This document shows positions 1 to 9,362 of a stretch of DNA of 64,000 bases, one piece after another. Source of the stretch: Methanobrevibacter smithii ATCC 35061 (GTDB lineage: Archaea; Methanobacteriota; Methanobacteria; Methanobacteriales; Methanobacteriaceae); the NCBI RefSeq assembly GCF_000016525.1, contig NC_009515.1:124001-188000 (forward strand), read 5' to 3'. Every line of letters begins with the position of its first letter. Position 1 is the first letter of the stretch. Position numbers and translations under genes: made by a program. The notes under the pieces are model-generated. The model had not been told where the DNA came from. It saw nothing but the letters and a program-made list of their open reading frames with translations, and searched no databases.

Positions 1-392
1 TCCAAAATATCTTTTGCCTCATCTTTAAAACGGGTGATATATAAAGTAGCTGAAACAGCTTCAACTGTAGATAAAATACATGGCTTTCCGTAATTAACAG
101 GATTGGTGGCTATTAAAAAGGGAAGGGATCTGTGATATTTGGATAAAGAGAAGAATTTTTTAGAACTTGACACTTCGTTCCAGGAACAGTCAAGCCCTAC
201 AACTCCCCTTCTGTGAACATATCTGTAATCCTCATATGAAACAGCTTTTTGGGCAAACGGGTTTAACACAACAGCTCCACTAGGTATTTTATTAATATTA
301 TATACCAATTTACATTTACCTAATTTTTCCATTTTGATAGAAGTGCACTTCTTTCTATCACATTCATTTGCATGAAAAACTGTAACTTTCAT
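1..392 (-). CDS. tsr3: Tsr3-like rRNA aminocarboxypropyltransferase (3' end cut by window edge)
   Basis: Reading leftwards from the ATG at 392, an open frame of 130 codons runs off the window. It begins MKVTVFHANECDRKKCTS, which matches the cysteine-containing RLI-like N-terminal segment of the Tsr3 (DUF367) family. It continues with GVVGLDCSWNEV and LPFLIATNPVNYGKP, the family's most conserved motifs, which belong to the SAM-binding SPOUT-like fold. Tsr3 transfers the 3-amino-3-carboxypropyl group of SAM to a small-subunit rRNA uridine late in ribosome maturation. The start ATG directly abuts the TAA of the upstream membrane-protein gene (TAAATG), so the two are probably cotranscribed and translationally coupled. 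The C-terminal part is outside the window. Confidence 0.88.
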   Translation of the reverse strand, partial: MKVTVFHANECDRKKCTSIKMEKLGKCKLVYNINKIPSGAVVLNPFAQKAVSYEDYRYVHRRGVVGLDCSWNEVSSSKKFFSLSKYHRSLPFLIATNPVNYGKPCILSTVEAVSATLYITRFKDEAKDIL

Positions 393-1067
393 TTAAACAC
401 TGCCTTCCAATACAGAAGTATTTCCTGCTTCATATTGACGTATCAAATCAATTTGATGGTTAAATTCATCCTGAGACAAACCGAACTGTTCAGCTACAGA
501 TGGAACATCCTTACTTTCTTTTAAACTAATAGTTTTGAGCAACGGTTCTACATAATTAATATATGAATCACCATAAGTGTTTTTAGTAAAGTTAACATCT
601 GAATTATTTCCAAAGATTATATTGATTACATAACCCTGGTTTTCTTTTTGAACTTCACAGATGATAATTCCCATTGTACTTTTAGAGTTAGTAGAATTAT
701 TATTATCTCCATTATTGGGAACAGCTTCACCAAAGTAAATATTCCATTCCTGACCGTTGAAAGTTCTTTTTTCAGGACCTTCAATACCCTGGAATTCATA
801 AATTTCCATTAATGCAGATGCATTGTCCATTGTAGTAATATTATATTCTATATCATGAGCCTTATCTTTATAAGAATGAACATACTCCAGAGAATCATTT
901 TCCAAAGAAACATTACCTACAAAACTACCTGCCATAAAAGGAGTAGAAAATGAGGTTGATTCTTTGGATGAATCATCAAAGCTACCAGAAATAAAAATAA
1001 AACCTGCAACAACTACAACAGCTAAAATAACAACTGCAGCTATTATTATCATATTCTTTTTTTCCAT
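393..1067 (-). CDS. Hypothetical membrane-anchored extracellular protein, 224 aa
   Basis: I do not recognise a family. Translation from the ATG at 1067 begins MEKKNMIIIAAVVILAVVVV, a short basic stretch followed by one strong hydrophobic helix (about residues 6-28) and then a polar, Asn/Ser-rich domain, so it is a signal-anchored protein facing outside. The longer reading from 1088 is less likely: a GGAG lies 8-9 nt before the ATG at 1067. The domain resembles the small secreted PsbP/DUF-type proteins common in Methanobacteriales only in general composition. The stop codon touches the start of tsr3, so they form one leftward unit. Confidence 0.6.
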   Translation of the reverse strand: MEKKNMIIIAAVVILAVVVVAGFIFISGSFDDSSKESTSFSTPFMAGSFVGNVSLENDSLEYVHSYKDKAHDIEYNITTMDNASALMEIYEFQGIEGPEKRTFNGQEWNIYFGEAVPNNGDNNNSTNSKSTMGIIICEVQKENQGYVINIIFGNNSDVNFTKNTYGDSYINYVEPLLKTISLKESKDVPSVAEQFGLSQDEFNHQIDLIRQYEAGNTSVLEGSV

Positions 1068-1198
1068 TATGAAAACTCCATTAATCAAGTTTACTATACT
1101 TTAATTATTAATCAACCTGTTTTATATAATTTTACAAAAACTTTTATTATACTAAAAATAAAATAAATAACTGAACAAATAATTTTAAGTTGTTAATT

Positions 1199-2460
<1,262 letters not shown>

Positions 2461-2463
2461 AAA

Positions 2464-2901
2464 ATGGTTGTTAGAGTTATTGAAGCAAAAGAAGACAAAG
2501 TAACAATGGCTGATTTAATAGCAGACTTGAAAAAGTCCAACAAGGTGGATTATTCCGGAGCTATCTTTACTTTTGAAGGTATTGTCCGTGGAAAGGAAGA
2601 AAATATGAACCTTGAAAAGCTCATATTAACTACTCCAGATAAAGAAAAAACCTTAAAAGACATTGAAAATATTATTGAAGATGCAAAAATCAAATTTAAT
2701 GTTTTTGAAATATCTGTAATACATTATATCGGAGAATTTTACACTGGAGACAGTCTGTTTTTAGTTGCAGTATTAGGTGGACACAGGGGAGAGTCACTTG
2801 ATGCACTAAGAGAAGTAATTGAAAAAGTAAAATATGATGTTGAGTTTAAAAAAGAAGAAATTTCAGATAATGGAACTAAAACCATATTGGCAGGAGGTTG
2901 A
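2464..2901 (+). CDS. moaE: MoaE-like molybdopterin synthase catalytic subunit
   Basis: The 145-residue protein has the MoaE order of motifs: GAIFTFEGIVRGKEE near residue 35, a central helix, IHYIGEFYTGDSLFLVAVLG, then HRGESLDALREVIEKVKYDV, the stretch that corresponds to HR..A....D.lK of MoaE. MoaE with thiocarboxylated MoaD inserts sulfur into precursor Z to form molybdopterin. The usual WKKE end is divergent (FKKEE), so sulfur-carrier specificity could differ. GGAG lies 9 nt before the ATG. It sits between nadM and a small membrane gene, with the molybdate-binding mop gene 350 bp downstream, which supports a molybdenum/tungsten cofactor role. Confidence 0.82.
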   Translation: MVVRVIEAKEDKVTMADLIADLKKSNKVDYSGAIFTFEGIVRGKEENMNLEKLILTTPDKEKTLKDIENIIEDAKIKFNVFEISVIHYIGEFYTGDSLFLVAVLGGHRGESLDALREVIEKVKYDVEFKKEEISDNGTKTILAGG

Positions 2902-3083
2902 TTTTCATACCTCTAATTTTTTTTATTAAACTAATAATCCTGTTTTTAGTTATTTACTTAATAGTAAAGAACTTTAAGTTTATTTTTGTTGTTCTGGCAC
3001 TGATTTTCCTATTTTTCGCACTTCAAACAGTCTTTGGATATGATGCAACAGCTATTTTAACTCAAGTATTTTCATACAATTAA
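2898..3083 (+). CDS. Small hydrophobic membrane protein, 61 aa
   Basis: An open frame overlaps the moaE stop by 4 nt (TTGA) and encodes two back-to-back hydrophobic helices with a short KNFK turn between them. No internal ATG exists, so initiation would use the TTG at 2898. The GGAGG at 2893-2897 is too close to it for normal spacing, so the start is uncertain and translational coupling to moaE is the likeliest route. No family is recognised. The high hydrophobicity and operon position support a real gene, with modest confidence. Confidence 0.45.
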   Translation: MIFIPLIFFIKLIILFLVIYLIVKNFKFIFVVLALIFLFFALQTVFGYDATAILTQVFSYN

Positions 3084-3135
3084 ATTCATTTTTTTAAAGT
3101 TTTTAAATTTTTATTTATATCAATACTTCAAATAG

Positions 3136-3203
3136 CGATATGTAAAAAAATATGTAATCGATGCAAAAACCTTTAATATTCCCTAAAACGAAAGATTTAT
3201 ATG
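3136..3203 (+). promoter_or_regulatory. Promoter region of mop
   Basis: TTTATAT at 3196-3202 is a TATA box about 50 bp before the mop ATG, giving a leader of about 25 nt. Upstream, TATGTAA occurs twice (3139-3145 and 3151-3157) inside a stretch framed by CGAT and ATCG (3136-3139 and 3158-3161). This could be a binding site for a molybdate- or tungstate-responsive regulator, which is inference only. Confidence 0.35.
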
Positions 3204-3251
3204 CAATTCGATACTGATATATTATTAAAAATATTCTAAGGAGATTTTAAA

Positions 3252-3461
3252 ATGGAAATTAGTGCTAGAAATAAAATGAATGGAAAAATAACTGACATTA
3301 AAACTGGTGGAGTTATGGCTAGTGTTAAAATCCAAGTTGAAGAACCTGGTGAAATTACAGCTTTAATTACCAAAGAATCCGTTGAAAAGCTCGGTTTAAA
3401 AGAAGGAGATGATGCAACAGCTATCATCAAATCAACTGAAATTATTGTAGGTAAAGAATAA
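3252..3461 (+). CDS. mop: Molbindin (Mop/TOBE domain), molybdate or tungstate binding
   Basis: The 69-residue protein is a single TOBE/Mop domain. It opens MEISARNKMNGKI, the typical molbindin start, followed by VKIQVEEPGEITALITKESVEKL and a final EIIVGKE strand. Molbindins assemble into hexamers that bind molybdate or tungstate and buffer the oxyanion in the cytoplasm. Length equals the family norm for one-domain Mop. AAGGAG sits 9 nt before the ATG. It has its own promoter and terminator, so it is a monocistronic gene beside the moaE-like cluster. Confidence 0.92.
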   Translation: MEISARNKMNGKITDIKTGGVMASVKIQVEEPGEITALITKESVEKLGLKEGDDATAIIKSTEIIVGKE

Positions 3462-3483
3462 TTACCTACTAACTTATTTTTTT
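3447..3483 (+). terminator. Terminator of mop
   Basis: GTAGGTAA (3447-3454) and TTACCTAC (3462-3469) form a perfect 8-bp stem that overlaps the mop stop codon, followed by a run of T ending near 3483. Confidence 0.7.
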
Positions 3484-3595
3484 TAATCAAAATCCACCAC
3501 CTACCACCAACGTTATAGAAGAACCTACTATTCCCAATATATTTTATATCAAATATTCGATTGTTTTAAATAAATTAAAATTTAAATTAAAAAAT

Positions 3596-4081
3596 ATGAA
3601 AATCGAACTAGAATCTATCGGAACTATACATACCGAGTTTAAAGATATTGAAGGTATGCCAATACAACCAACAGGTGCAAAAGGCGTTGAAGGAAAAATA
3701 GTACTTGATGAAAAATATGCTGCAGGTTTAAAGGATTTAGAAGATTTCTCCCACATTCATTTGCTTTACTTACTTCATAAAGTTGAAGGATACCTGTTAG
3801 AAGTAAAACCTTTTATGGACAACAACACACACGGAGTTTTCGCAACAAGATCTCCAAAAAGACCAAACCGCATAGGTTCTTCTGTAGTAAAATTAGATAA
3901 AATCGAGGAAAATACCATATACATCTCAAATATTGATGTTCTAGACGGCACACCATTACTGGACATTAAGCCTTATGTTCCCCAATTATATGAAGATACA
4001 ATTGACGAGTTAAAAATAGGTTGGTTTGAGAGTAACCATAAAAAGGCTAAATCTCAAAAATCTGATGACAGATTTAAATAA
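3596..4081 (+). CDS. trmO: tRNA (N6-threonylcarbamoyladenosine37-N6)-methyltransferase TrmO/TsaA family
   Basis: The 161-residue protein is a UPF0066/TsaA-family member. It has the conserved GVFATRSPKRPNRIG motif (about residues 80-94) that forms the SAM and tRNA site, and DVLDGTPLLDIKPYVP near residue 123. Bacterial TrmO methylates t6A37 of tRNA-Thr; archaeal members are assumed to do the same. No strong ribosome binding site is seen; a TATA-like TTTATATC lies about 50 bp upstream. The stop codon abuts that of the convergent thioesterase gene. The 134-bp gap before it contains an odd C-rich stretch at 3493-3510. Confidence 0.9.
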   Translation: MKIELESIGTIHTEFKDIEGMPIQPTGAKGVEGKIVLDEKYAAGLKDLEDFSHIHLLYLLHKVEGYLLEVKPFMDNNTHGVFATRSPKRPNRIGSSVVKLDKIEENTIYISNIDVLDGTPLLDIKPYVPQLYEDTIDELKIGWFESNHKKAKSQKSDDRFK

Positions 4082-4501
4082 TTATTCTTTTCCAAATTCA
4101 TCTGCAGGAATTAAGTGTTCTTCAAGCTGTAATCTGATATCATCAGGTATTGAAACTGATTTCTGTTCCATGAAATCAAAATGAACAAGAACACATGTTC
4201 CTTTAACTTTTAACTGACCGTCCTGCCATGCTTCCTGACCTAACGTAAAGGAACTATTTCCTATTTTTAAAATATGAGTTCTTATTTCAACATCCTGACC
4301 TAAAAAAATTTGTTTTAAGTAATCATAATCATTATGAACTAAAATTAATTTCCAGTGTTCATAATCAACTTTTAAATCAGGGGTAAAAATTCTGAACAAT
4401 TCATTTCTTCCTGTTTCAAACCAATCCCCTAATGTATTATTGTTAATATGCCTTAAACCATCAAGATCTCCAAATTTTGGTGTGACAATAGTTCTAAACA
4501 T
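4082..4501 (-). CDS. Acyl-CoA thioesterase, 4HBT hotdog family
   Basis: The 139-residue protein has the single hotdog domain of the 4-hydroxybenzoyl-CoA thioesterase group. The active-site region is FGDLDGLRHINNNTLGDWFE (about residues 10-29), in which D14 aligns with the catalytic aspartate of the family and HINN matches the usual HVNN. Such enzymes hydrolyse acyl-CoA thioesters; the physiological acyl group is unknown. GGAGATTATG precedes the ATG at 4501. It converges tail to tail with trmO with no gap and follows the M42 peptidase gene on the same strand after 34 bp, so it may be last in that operon. Confidence 0.82.
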   Translation of the reverse strand: MFRTIVTPKFGDLDGLRHINNNTLGDWFETGRNELFRIFTPDLKVDYEHWKLILVHNDYDYLKQIFLGQDVEIRTHILKIGNSSFTLGQEAWQDGQLKVKGTCVLVHFDFMEQKSVSIPDDIRLQLEEHLIPADEFGKE

Positions 4502-4535
4502 TTTTTCATAATCTCCAAAAAAAATTAAAAAAAAG

Positions 4536-5567
4536 CTATAATGAATTTATAGCTTCTGTAATTAATTGAATAGTTGATTCAACATCTTTCATACTGCAAA
4601 CACTTACAGTAGTGTGTATATATCTGGTTGGAACTGATAAAACTCCAGTTGGAATTCCTTCCCTTGTTAAGTGAATAGCTGTACCGTCAGTTGTTCCGCC
4701 GTCACTTACTTCAAGCTGGTAATCAATTTCATTTTCATCACCTGCTTTAATAAGCAAGTCTTTAATTGACTGCTGAGTAAGAATTCCGCGTCCACTTGCA
4801 TCAGCTAAAATTATAGCCGGACCTTTACCCATTACTACTGGTGCCTCTTCAGGTTTAATTCCCGGATGGTCACCAGATAAGGTAACATCTAATGCAATAG
4901 CCATGTCTGGATTTAATTTAAATGCAGAAGTTTTTGCTCCTTTAAGACCTACTTCTTCCTGTACAGTACCTACACCGTAAACAGTAGCTCTTGTATTTAC
5001 TCTTTTTAAAACTTCCATCATTACATAACAGCCAACACGATTATCTAATGCTTTACCCATAATCAAATCGTTTGGATATTCTTCAAACCAAGCTCTGAAA
5101 CTTATTTTGTCTCCAATACGAATCATTTTTTCTGCATCTTCCTGGTCTTTTGCACCGATATCAATAAACATGTCATCTGCTTTTACAACTTTGTTTCTTT
5201 CTTCAGGTTTTGTAACATGAGGTGGTTTTGAGCCAATAACCCCCGGAACATCTTCTCCAATGCTGCTGTGAATAATTACAGACTGATTCATTAACATTTG
5301 GTCATTAATTCCACCAATTGTTGAGAATTTGACATATCCTTTTTCATCAATATATCTGACCATCAATCCGATTTCATCCATATGGGAAGCTAACATTACA
5401 GTAGGTGCTTTTTTCTCACCTTTTTTAGTAGCTATTACATTACCCATACTGTCTTCTTCAATAGAATCAGCGACATCTTTTAATTCTCTTTTAATAATGT
5501 TTGCTATTTTTTCTTCAGATCCAGAAACACCTGGAGTTAAAGATAGCTCTTTCATTAATTCCATCAT
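4536..5567 (-). CDS. M42 family metallo-aminopeptidase
   Basis: The 343-residue protein is a full-length M42 (TET/glutamyl aminopeptidase, formerly cellulase M) enzyme. Visible metal and catalytic motifs are ASHMDEIG (His and Asp near residues 61-66), GKALDNRVG (bridging Asp), [11 protein letters not shown] (general base Glu and ligand Glu), ALDVTLSGD and RYIHTTVSV (His ligand). The enzyme trims N-terminal residues from peptides in the cytoplasm as a large dodecamer. Two adjacent ATGs follow GGTGAT; the outer one is used here. The permuted FrhB gene ends 67 bp upstream on the same strand. Confidence 0.93.
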   Translation of the reverse strand: MMELMKELSLTPGVSGSEEKIANIIKRELKDVADSIEEDSMGNVIATKKGEKKAPTVMLASHMDEIGLMVRYIDEKGYVKFSTIGGINDQMLMNQSVIIHSSIGEDVPGVIGSKPPHVTKPEERNKVVKADDMFIDIGAKDQEDAEKMIRIGDKISFRAWFEEYPNDLIMGKALDNRVGCYVMMEVLKRVNTRATVYGVGTVQEEVGLKGAKTSAFKLNPDMAIALDVTLSGDHPGIKPEEAPVVMGKGPAIILADASGRGILTQQSIKDLLIKAGDENEIDYQLEVSDGGTTDGTAIHLTREGIPTGVLSVPTRYIHTTVSVCSMKDVESTIQLITEAINSL

Positions 5568-5634
5568 ATCACCATTAAATAAATGTATTTTTTATATTAT
5601 AAATAGTTTAAAAAATAAGTAAAAACAAGAAGAT

Positions 5635-6714
5635 TTACTTCTTATTTGTTAATGCTTTAAATCCAATTGTTGTAGTACTGTATTTAGTTCCAGCAGCTTT
5701 AATAACATCCTGGATTTTAGATGTAAGATAAGATTCAGGTCTCCAAGGCGCATCCTTATCTTCACCGACAACAGAAACTTCATCAACAATATTGTTTTCA
5801 AGCAGATATACTAAAATAGCTGATACTACACCACCATCTTGTCCCATAATGGAATCTGCTTTTACAGAGTAAATTTCAAGGTATTCGCCTAATGGCTGTT
5901 CATCAATTCCTTCAGGATATATTGCATCACTGATAAATGTTCTAGGACATGCAAAGTAACATGCATGACAGTCTTCTTCACATTCTTTTACTGATACAGG
6001 TTTTCTGTTGTTTATCTGAACAGCATCAATCGGACAGACATATTCGCAGGCACCGCATAAAACACATGACCCTACACTGATTACATCATTTTGCAGGTTG
6101 TCAAACTGACATTTGCCGCATTCATCATAGAATTCTTCTTCGGATATTTGTCTTTTTGATAAAACAGGTCTTCCAATAGCTTCCCTTTTCTTATAGATTC
6201 TTGTATTTTTGCTGATTTTTTGATTAGCTATTTTTTCCAGCAAATCCTGACCTTTTCTGGAAATCGCTTCAGCTTCAATATATCCTTCAGCTATACATGC
6301 ATCAATTATCTGCTTACCTTTTTGGCTTCTTACAATAACTGTTGAGTGATATTTCGGAGAACCGACAGATCCAACAGAAATGTCTGAAACATCAGAAGTA
6401 TAATCAGTACAAATATGGCAATTTTTACGAGTAAAAGGTTCGGTTTCAGCTATCGGTATTTTAAATACATTACCATCTATCAGATATGCAACAAATTGTC
6501 CTTTTTCTATTCTAAATTCCTTAACTTCAAACAATTCAATATCGCGACTTTTCAAATATCTTTTAAGATATTGGTATGAGAAGTTTTCCATACAAAACAA
6601 ACCTATTTTAACATCAATAGGAGAACCGCCGGTTTTTTCTTCGTATCTGTTAATTTTTGTAGCTGCTAATATTTGGCAAGGTGTTCCCACCATAGCTGTT
6701 TTCTTGTTACTCAT
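5635..6714 (-). CDS. F420 dehydrogenase beta-type (FrhB/FpoF-like) iron-sulfur flavoprotein, circularly permuted
   Basis: Homologues of this family (FrhB, FdhB, FpoF) pass hydride between F420 and FAD/iron-sulfur centres. Here the 359-residue protein starts with what is normally the middle of FrhB: MSNKKTAMVGTPCQILA, then LFCMENFSYQYL, CHICTDYTSDVSDISVGSVG and the rest of the C-terminal domain. A two-cluster ferredoxin follows (CVLCGACEYVCP and CEEDCHACYFACP, about residues 215-262). The protein ends with the normal FrhB N-terminal half, QDGGVVSAILVYLLEN through AAGTKYSTTTIGFKALTNKK. The ATG at 6714 is chosen for its GAGGTGA site; a GTG at 6723 is possible. The electron partner is unknown. 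Confidence 0.85.
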   Translation of the reverse strand: MSNKKTAMVGTPCQILAATKINRYEEKTGGSPIDVKIGLFCMENFSYQYLKRYLKSRDIELFEVKEFRIEKGQFVAYLIDGNVFKIPIAETEPFTRKNCHICTDYTSDVSDISVGSVGSPKYHSTVIVRSQKGKQIIDACIAEGYIEAEAISRKGQDLLEKIANQKISKNTRIYKKREAIGRPVLSKRQISEEEFYDECGKCQFDNLQNDVISVGSCVLCGACEYVCPIDAVQINNRKPVSVKECEEDCHACYFACPRTFISDAIYPEGIDEQPLGEYLEIYSVKADSIMGQDGGVVSAILVYLLENNIVDEVSVVGEDKDAPWRPESYLTSKIQDVIKAAGTKYSTTTIGFKALTNKK

Positions 6715-6792
6715 ATTTTTCACCTCTTATGCTAACATAATCATATTAATATAATATATGTGATGTAATATCATTTAAAGTTTTTTATCAAA

Positions 6793-6838
6793 CTAAACAA
6801 ATCCCTTTAAAAACAAAATAAAACAAAAATTTGTTTAG
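6793..6838. promoter_or_regulatory. Inverted repeat between divergent FrhB-like and EFR1 genes
   Basis: CTAAACAAAT (6793-6802) and ATTTGTTTAG (6829-6838) are perfect 10-bp inverted copies 26 bp apart, in the 247-bp gap between two divergent iron-sulfur protein genes. They could be half-sites of an operator that serves both promoters. The rest of the gap is A+T rich, with no gene seen. Confidence 0.4.
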
Positions 6839-6961
6839 ATAATCTAATTTATTCCAAATAAAACTATACAAAAATACAATTGCAATAAAAAATATTAAAA
6901 AATATTTAAACAACACATTTAAATATACATAATAATTAACTAATAAAACAAAGGTGAGAGT

Positions 6962-7738
6962 ATGAAAACATTTACAAAAATTGCTAAAATCTATTTTAGC
7001 CCATCAAGTACAACAAGGAAAATAGTAGATGAAATAGCCAATAAATTTGAAGGCACACAGGAAGAATACGACTTATTAAATGTAGCTGGTGGAAATTCTC
7101 CAAAAGAGTTTGATGATGACACATTAGTAATTGTAGGAATGCCTATTTTTGCAGGAAGACTTCCGAAAACAGCCAGTACAAAATTAATGAACTTTAAAGG
7201 AGAAAATATCCCTGCAATAGCTGTCGTAAACTACGGAAACATAAATATCGGAGATGCACTCATTGAGTTAAACGACATATTAAAAGAAAACGGATTTACC
7301 ATCGTAGGAACCGGTGCAACAGTCAGCCAGCACTCAATAGTAACAGATGTTGCAGCAGACAGACCGGATGAAAAAGATTTGGAAAAGCTTAATGAATTTG
7401 TAGAAAAATGCAGGGAAAAATTAGATTCTGAAGAATTTGAAGACATTGAAGTTCCGGGCAATAAACCGTACTGCGAATATAAAAAAGTTCAATTAACTCC
7501 AATCTGTGACGAATCATTATGTACATACTGCTATGAGTGTGTTTCATCTTGCCCTGAAGAAGCTATTCCTGATATGGACCCTGGACAGACAGATGCTGAT
7601 CTTTGCAGTGCATGTACTGCCTGCATATATACATGCCCTGAAGATGCAAGATACTTTACCGGAGACTTATTTGAAAGAATGAAAGAAAGATTCCTAACTA
7701 ACTTCAACCAAAGAAAAGAAAGTGAATTTTATTTATAG
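6962..7738 (+). CDS. EFR1-family flavodoxin-ferredoxin fusion protein
   Basis: The 258-residue protein joins an N-terminal flavodoxin-like domain (about residues 1-155, with IYFSPSSTTRKI as the FMN phosphate loop and VVNYGN later) to a C-terminal two-cluster ferredoxin (about 175-225). The clusters are CTYCYECVSSCP and CSACTACIYTCP. Proteins of this kind shuttle low-potential electrons in anaerobes; the partner here is unknown. GGTGAG lies 3-4 nt before the ATG. It is divergent from the permuted FrhB gene, another F420/iron-sulfur protein, and a decayed relative lies at 55916-56673. Confidence 0.88.
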   Translation: MKTFTKIAKIYFSPSSTTRKIVDEIANKFEGTQEEYDLLNVAGGNSPKEFDDDTLVIVGMPIFAGRLPKTASTKLMNFKGENIPAIAVVNYGNINIGDALIELNDILKENGFTIVGTGATVSQHSIVTDVAADRPDEKDLEKLNEFVEKCREKLDSEEFEDIEVPGNKPYCEYKKVQLTPICDESLCTYCYECVSSCPEEAIPDMDPGQTDADLCSACTACIYTCPEDARYFTGDLFERMKERFLTNFNQRKESEFYL

Positions 7739-7764
7739 AAAATAGCCATGCTATTTTCTTTTTT
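7738..7764 (+). terminator. Terminator after the EFR1 gene
   Basis: GAAAATAGC (7738-7746) pairs perfectly with GCTATTTTC (7750-7758) around a CAT loop, followed by a T6 run. It separates two convergent genes. Confidence 0.75.
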
Positions 7765-9286
7765 AAATTCTGTTTTTTGCAACGCTTCTTACATATTCGT
7801 TTTCATCACTTGCAGCAACTTCTTTTAAAACTTTCTTATTTGAAATATTTTTAACAGCCGCTTCACGAATTCTCCAGGAAGGTTCATTTTTAATCAATTC
7901 AATTAAAGGCTTTTGTGTTTTTACTTTAGAAACAGCTCTTACAGACAGCTCTTCTGAAATATTGGCTTCATAAACTTTAAGTAAAATATCCTCATCATCT
8001 ATTTTATTCAAAGCTTTTAGAGAAAATTCAGCATCTTCATTTTCTTTAATTATTTCAATTAATACTTTGATATCATCAATATGAGATAAAGTCTCTTTTC
8101 TAACTTCTTCCAGTTTGGCATTGTGTAAAATCTGAATAAATGAAGATTCATTCTCAATATGTTCAATAGCTTCATCAGCAGTCTCTTTAAAAGGAGTGTT
8201 TATAGCTATTTCAACAAAGCACTCTTCATCAGCCAAACTGGGATTGTTGATTGCATGTTCTCTTACAAACTGGTCTTCATCTTCAAGAGCTACAGCAACC
8301 AGTGTTTCCTGAGAAGTAAGTTTTTTAACGGCACTCTGGCGGGCTAAGCGGTCTGCTTCAGTTTTAGCTATTTTAGTTAAAATCTCTTCATTATCAAGTT
8401 TTTTAATAGCTTCTGTTCTAACAACAGTATCATTATCCTCCAAAGCTATTTTTTCAAGCAAATCCTCATTATCCAACCTTTTTACCAAGTCCAGACGAAT
8501 ATCTGCAGTTTGAGAAGTAAGTGCAATTTCCTCCAGCAATTCAGGATTTACAATTTTACTTAAAAGAACATTTCTCACTTTTGTATTTTCCTCATTTTTA
8601 GCTATTTCAACCAGTTTGGATTCATCATTGATTTTATTTACAGCAGCTATTCGCACACCGTCATCCCTATCTTCAACAGCTACCTTCTGAAGTACATCCT
8701 CATTATAAAAGTTGCCTTTATTGACTGCCATTTTTCTAATTTCATTATCCTTAGCCTCAAATGCAATGCTTTCCAGTATTTCCTGAGTGTCAATTTTTTC
8801 CAATGCCAATTTTCTGAATTTCCTGTCAACGGCACTGACAGCTATATCCTTTAAGGTTTCTTCATCCTCTATTTTTTCAAAGATTTCAGTTACATGCTGG
8901 TTTTTCTTTTGATTAATAACAATTTCAGCTATTGACTTATTGTTTTCACCTAATCTTTCATAAGCGAAGCTTCTGACATCATAAAACTCGGCATTTTCAG
9001 CTGCATCCCATAAAAGGTCTTCATCCTGAATTTTATTTGCAGCTATTAATCTTATAGCTCTGTCAGTTACATGTTTAGCTATATCCAATGCTACATACTG
9101 ATTTGTAATTGAATCTGTAGCCTGTGCTCTTTCATGTCTGTTTTTACTGTTAACAGCTATTTCTCTTAAAACTAACTGGGATTCTTCAATGTCCGGCTGT
9201 TTATCAATTGCTTTTCTTTTTCTTTCAACCCTTTTTACCTTTTTATTGGCGTTTTTGTTCTTTTTAAATCTATCAAAAAATCCCAT
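7763..9286 (-). CDS. HEAT-repeat protein, 507 aa
   Basis: After a lysine-rich N terminus (MGFFDRFKKNKNANKKVKR) the protein is a solenoid of about 20 helical repeats of 20-25 residues. Each has a pattern like LxxIAxxxxDxxVRxxAVxKI, for example VAVEDRDDGVRIAAVNKI and IALEDNDTVVRTEAIKKL. These are HEAT/PBS-lyase-type repeats, which act as protein-binding scaffolds. No catalytic domain is present. The very acidic solenoid and basic tail suggest binding to a protein or ribonucleoprotein partner, which is inference. GAGGAATT precedes the ATG. Confidence 0.75.
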   Translation of the reverse strand: MGFFDRFKKNKNANKKVKRVERKRKAIDKQPDIEESQLVLREIAVNSKNRHERAQATDSITNQYVALDIAKHVTDRAIRLIAANKIQDEDLLWDAAENAEFYDVRSFAYERLGENNKSIAEIVINQKKNQHVTEIFEKIEDEETLKDIAVSAVDRKFRKLALEKIDTQEILESIAFEAKDNEIRKMAVNKGNFYNEDVLQKVAVEDRDDGVRIAAVNKINDESKLVEIAKNEENTKVRNVLLSKIVNPELLEEIALTSQTADIRLDLVKRLDNEDLLEKIALEDNDTVVRTEAIKKLDNEEILTKIAKTEADRLARQSAVKKLTSQETLVAVALEDEDQFVREHAINNPSLADEECFVEIAINTPFKETADEAIEHIENESSFIQILHNAKLEEVRKETLSHIDDIKVLIEIIKENEDAEFSLKALNKIDDEDILLKVYEANISEELSVRAVSKVKTQKPLIELIKNEPSWRIREAAVKNISNKKVLKEVAASDENEYVRSVAKNRI

Positions 9287-9362
9287 TGTAATTCCTCATT
9301 TGATAATTATTATATTTTATAATAAAAATAGTTTATTTTACAAACATATCCTGTAAAAATCA

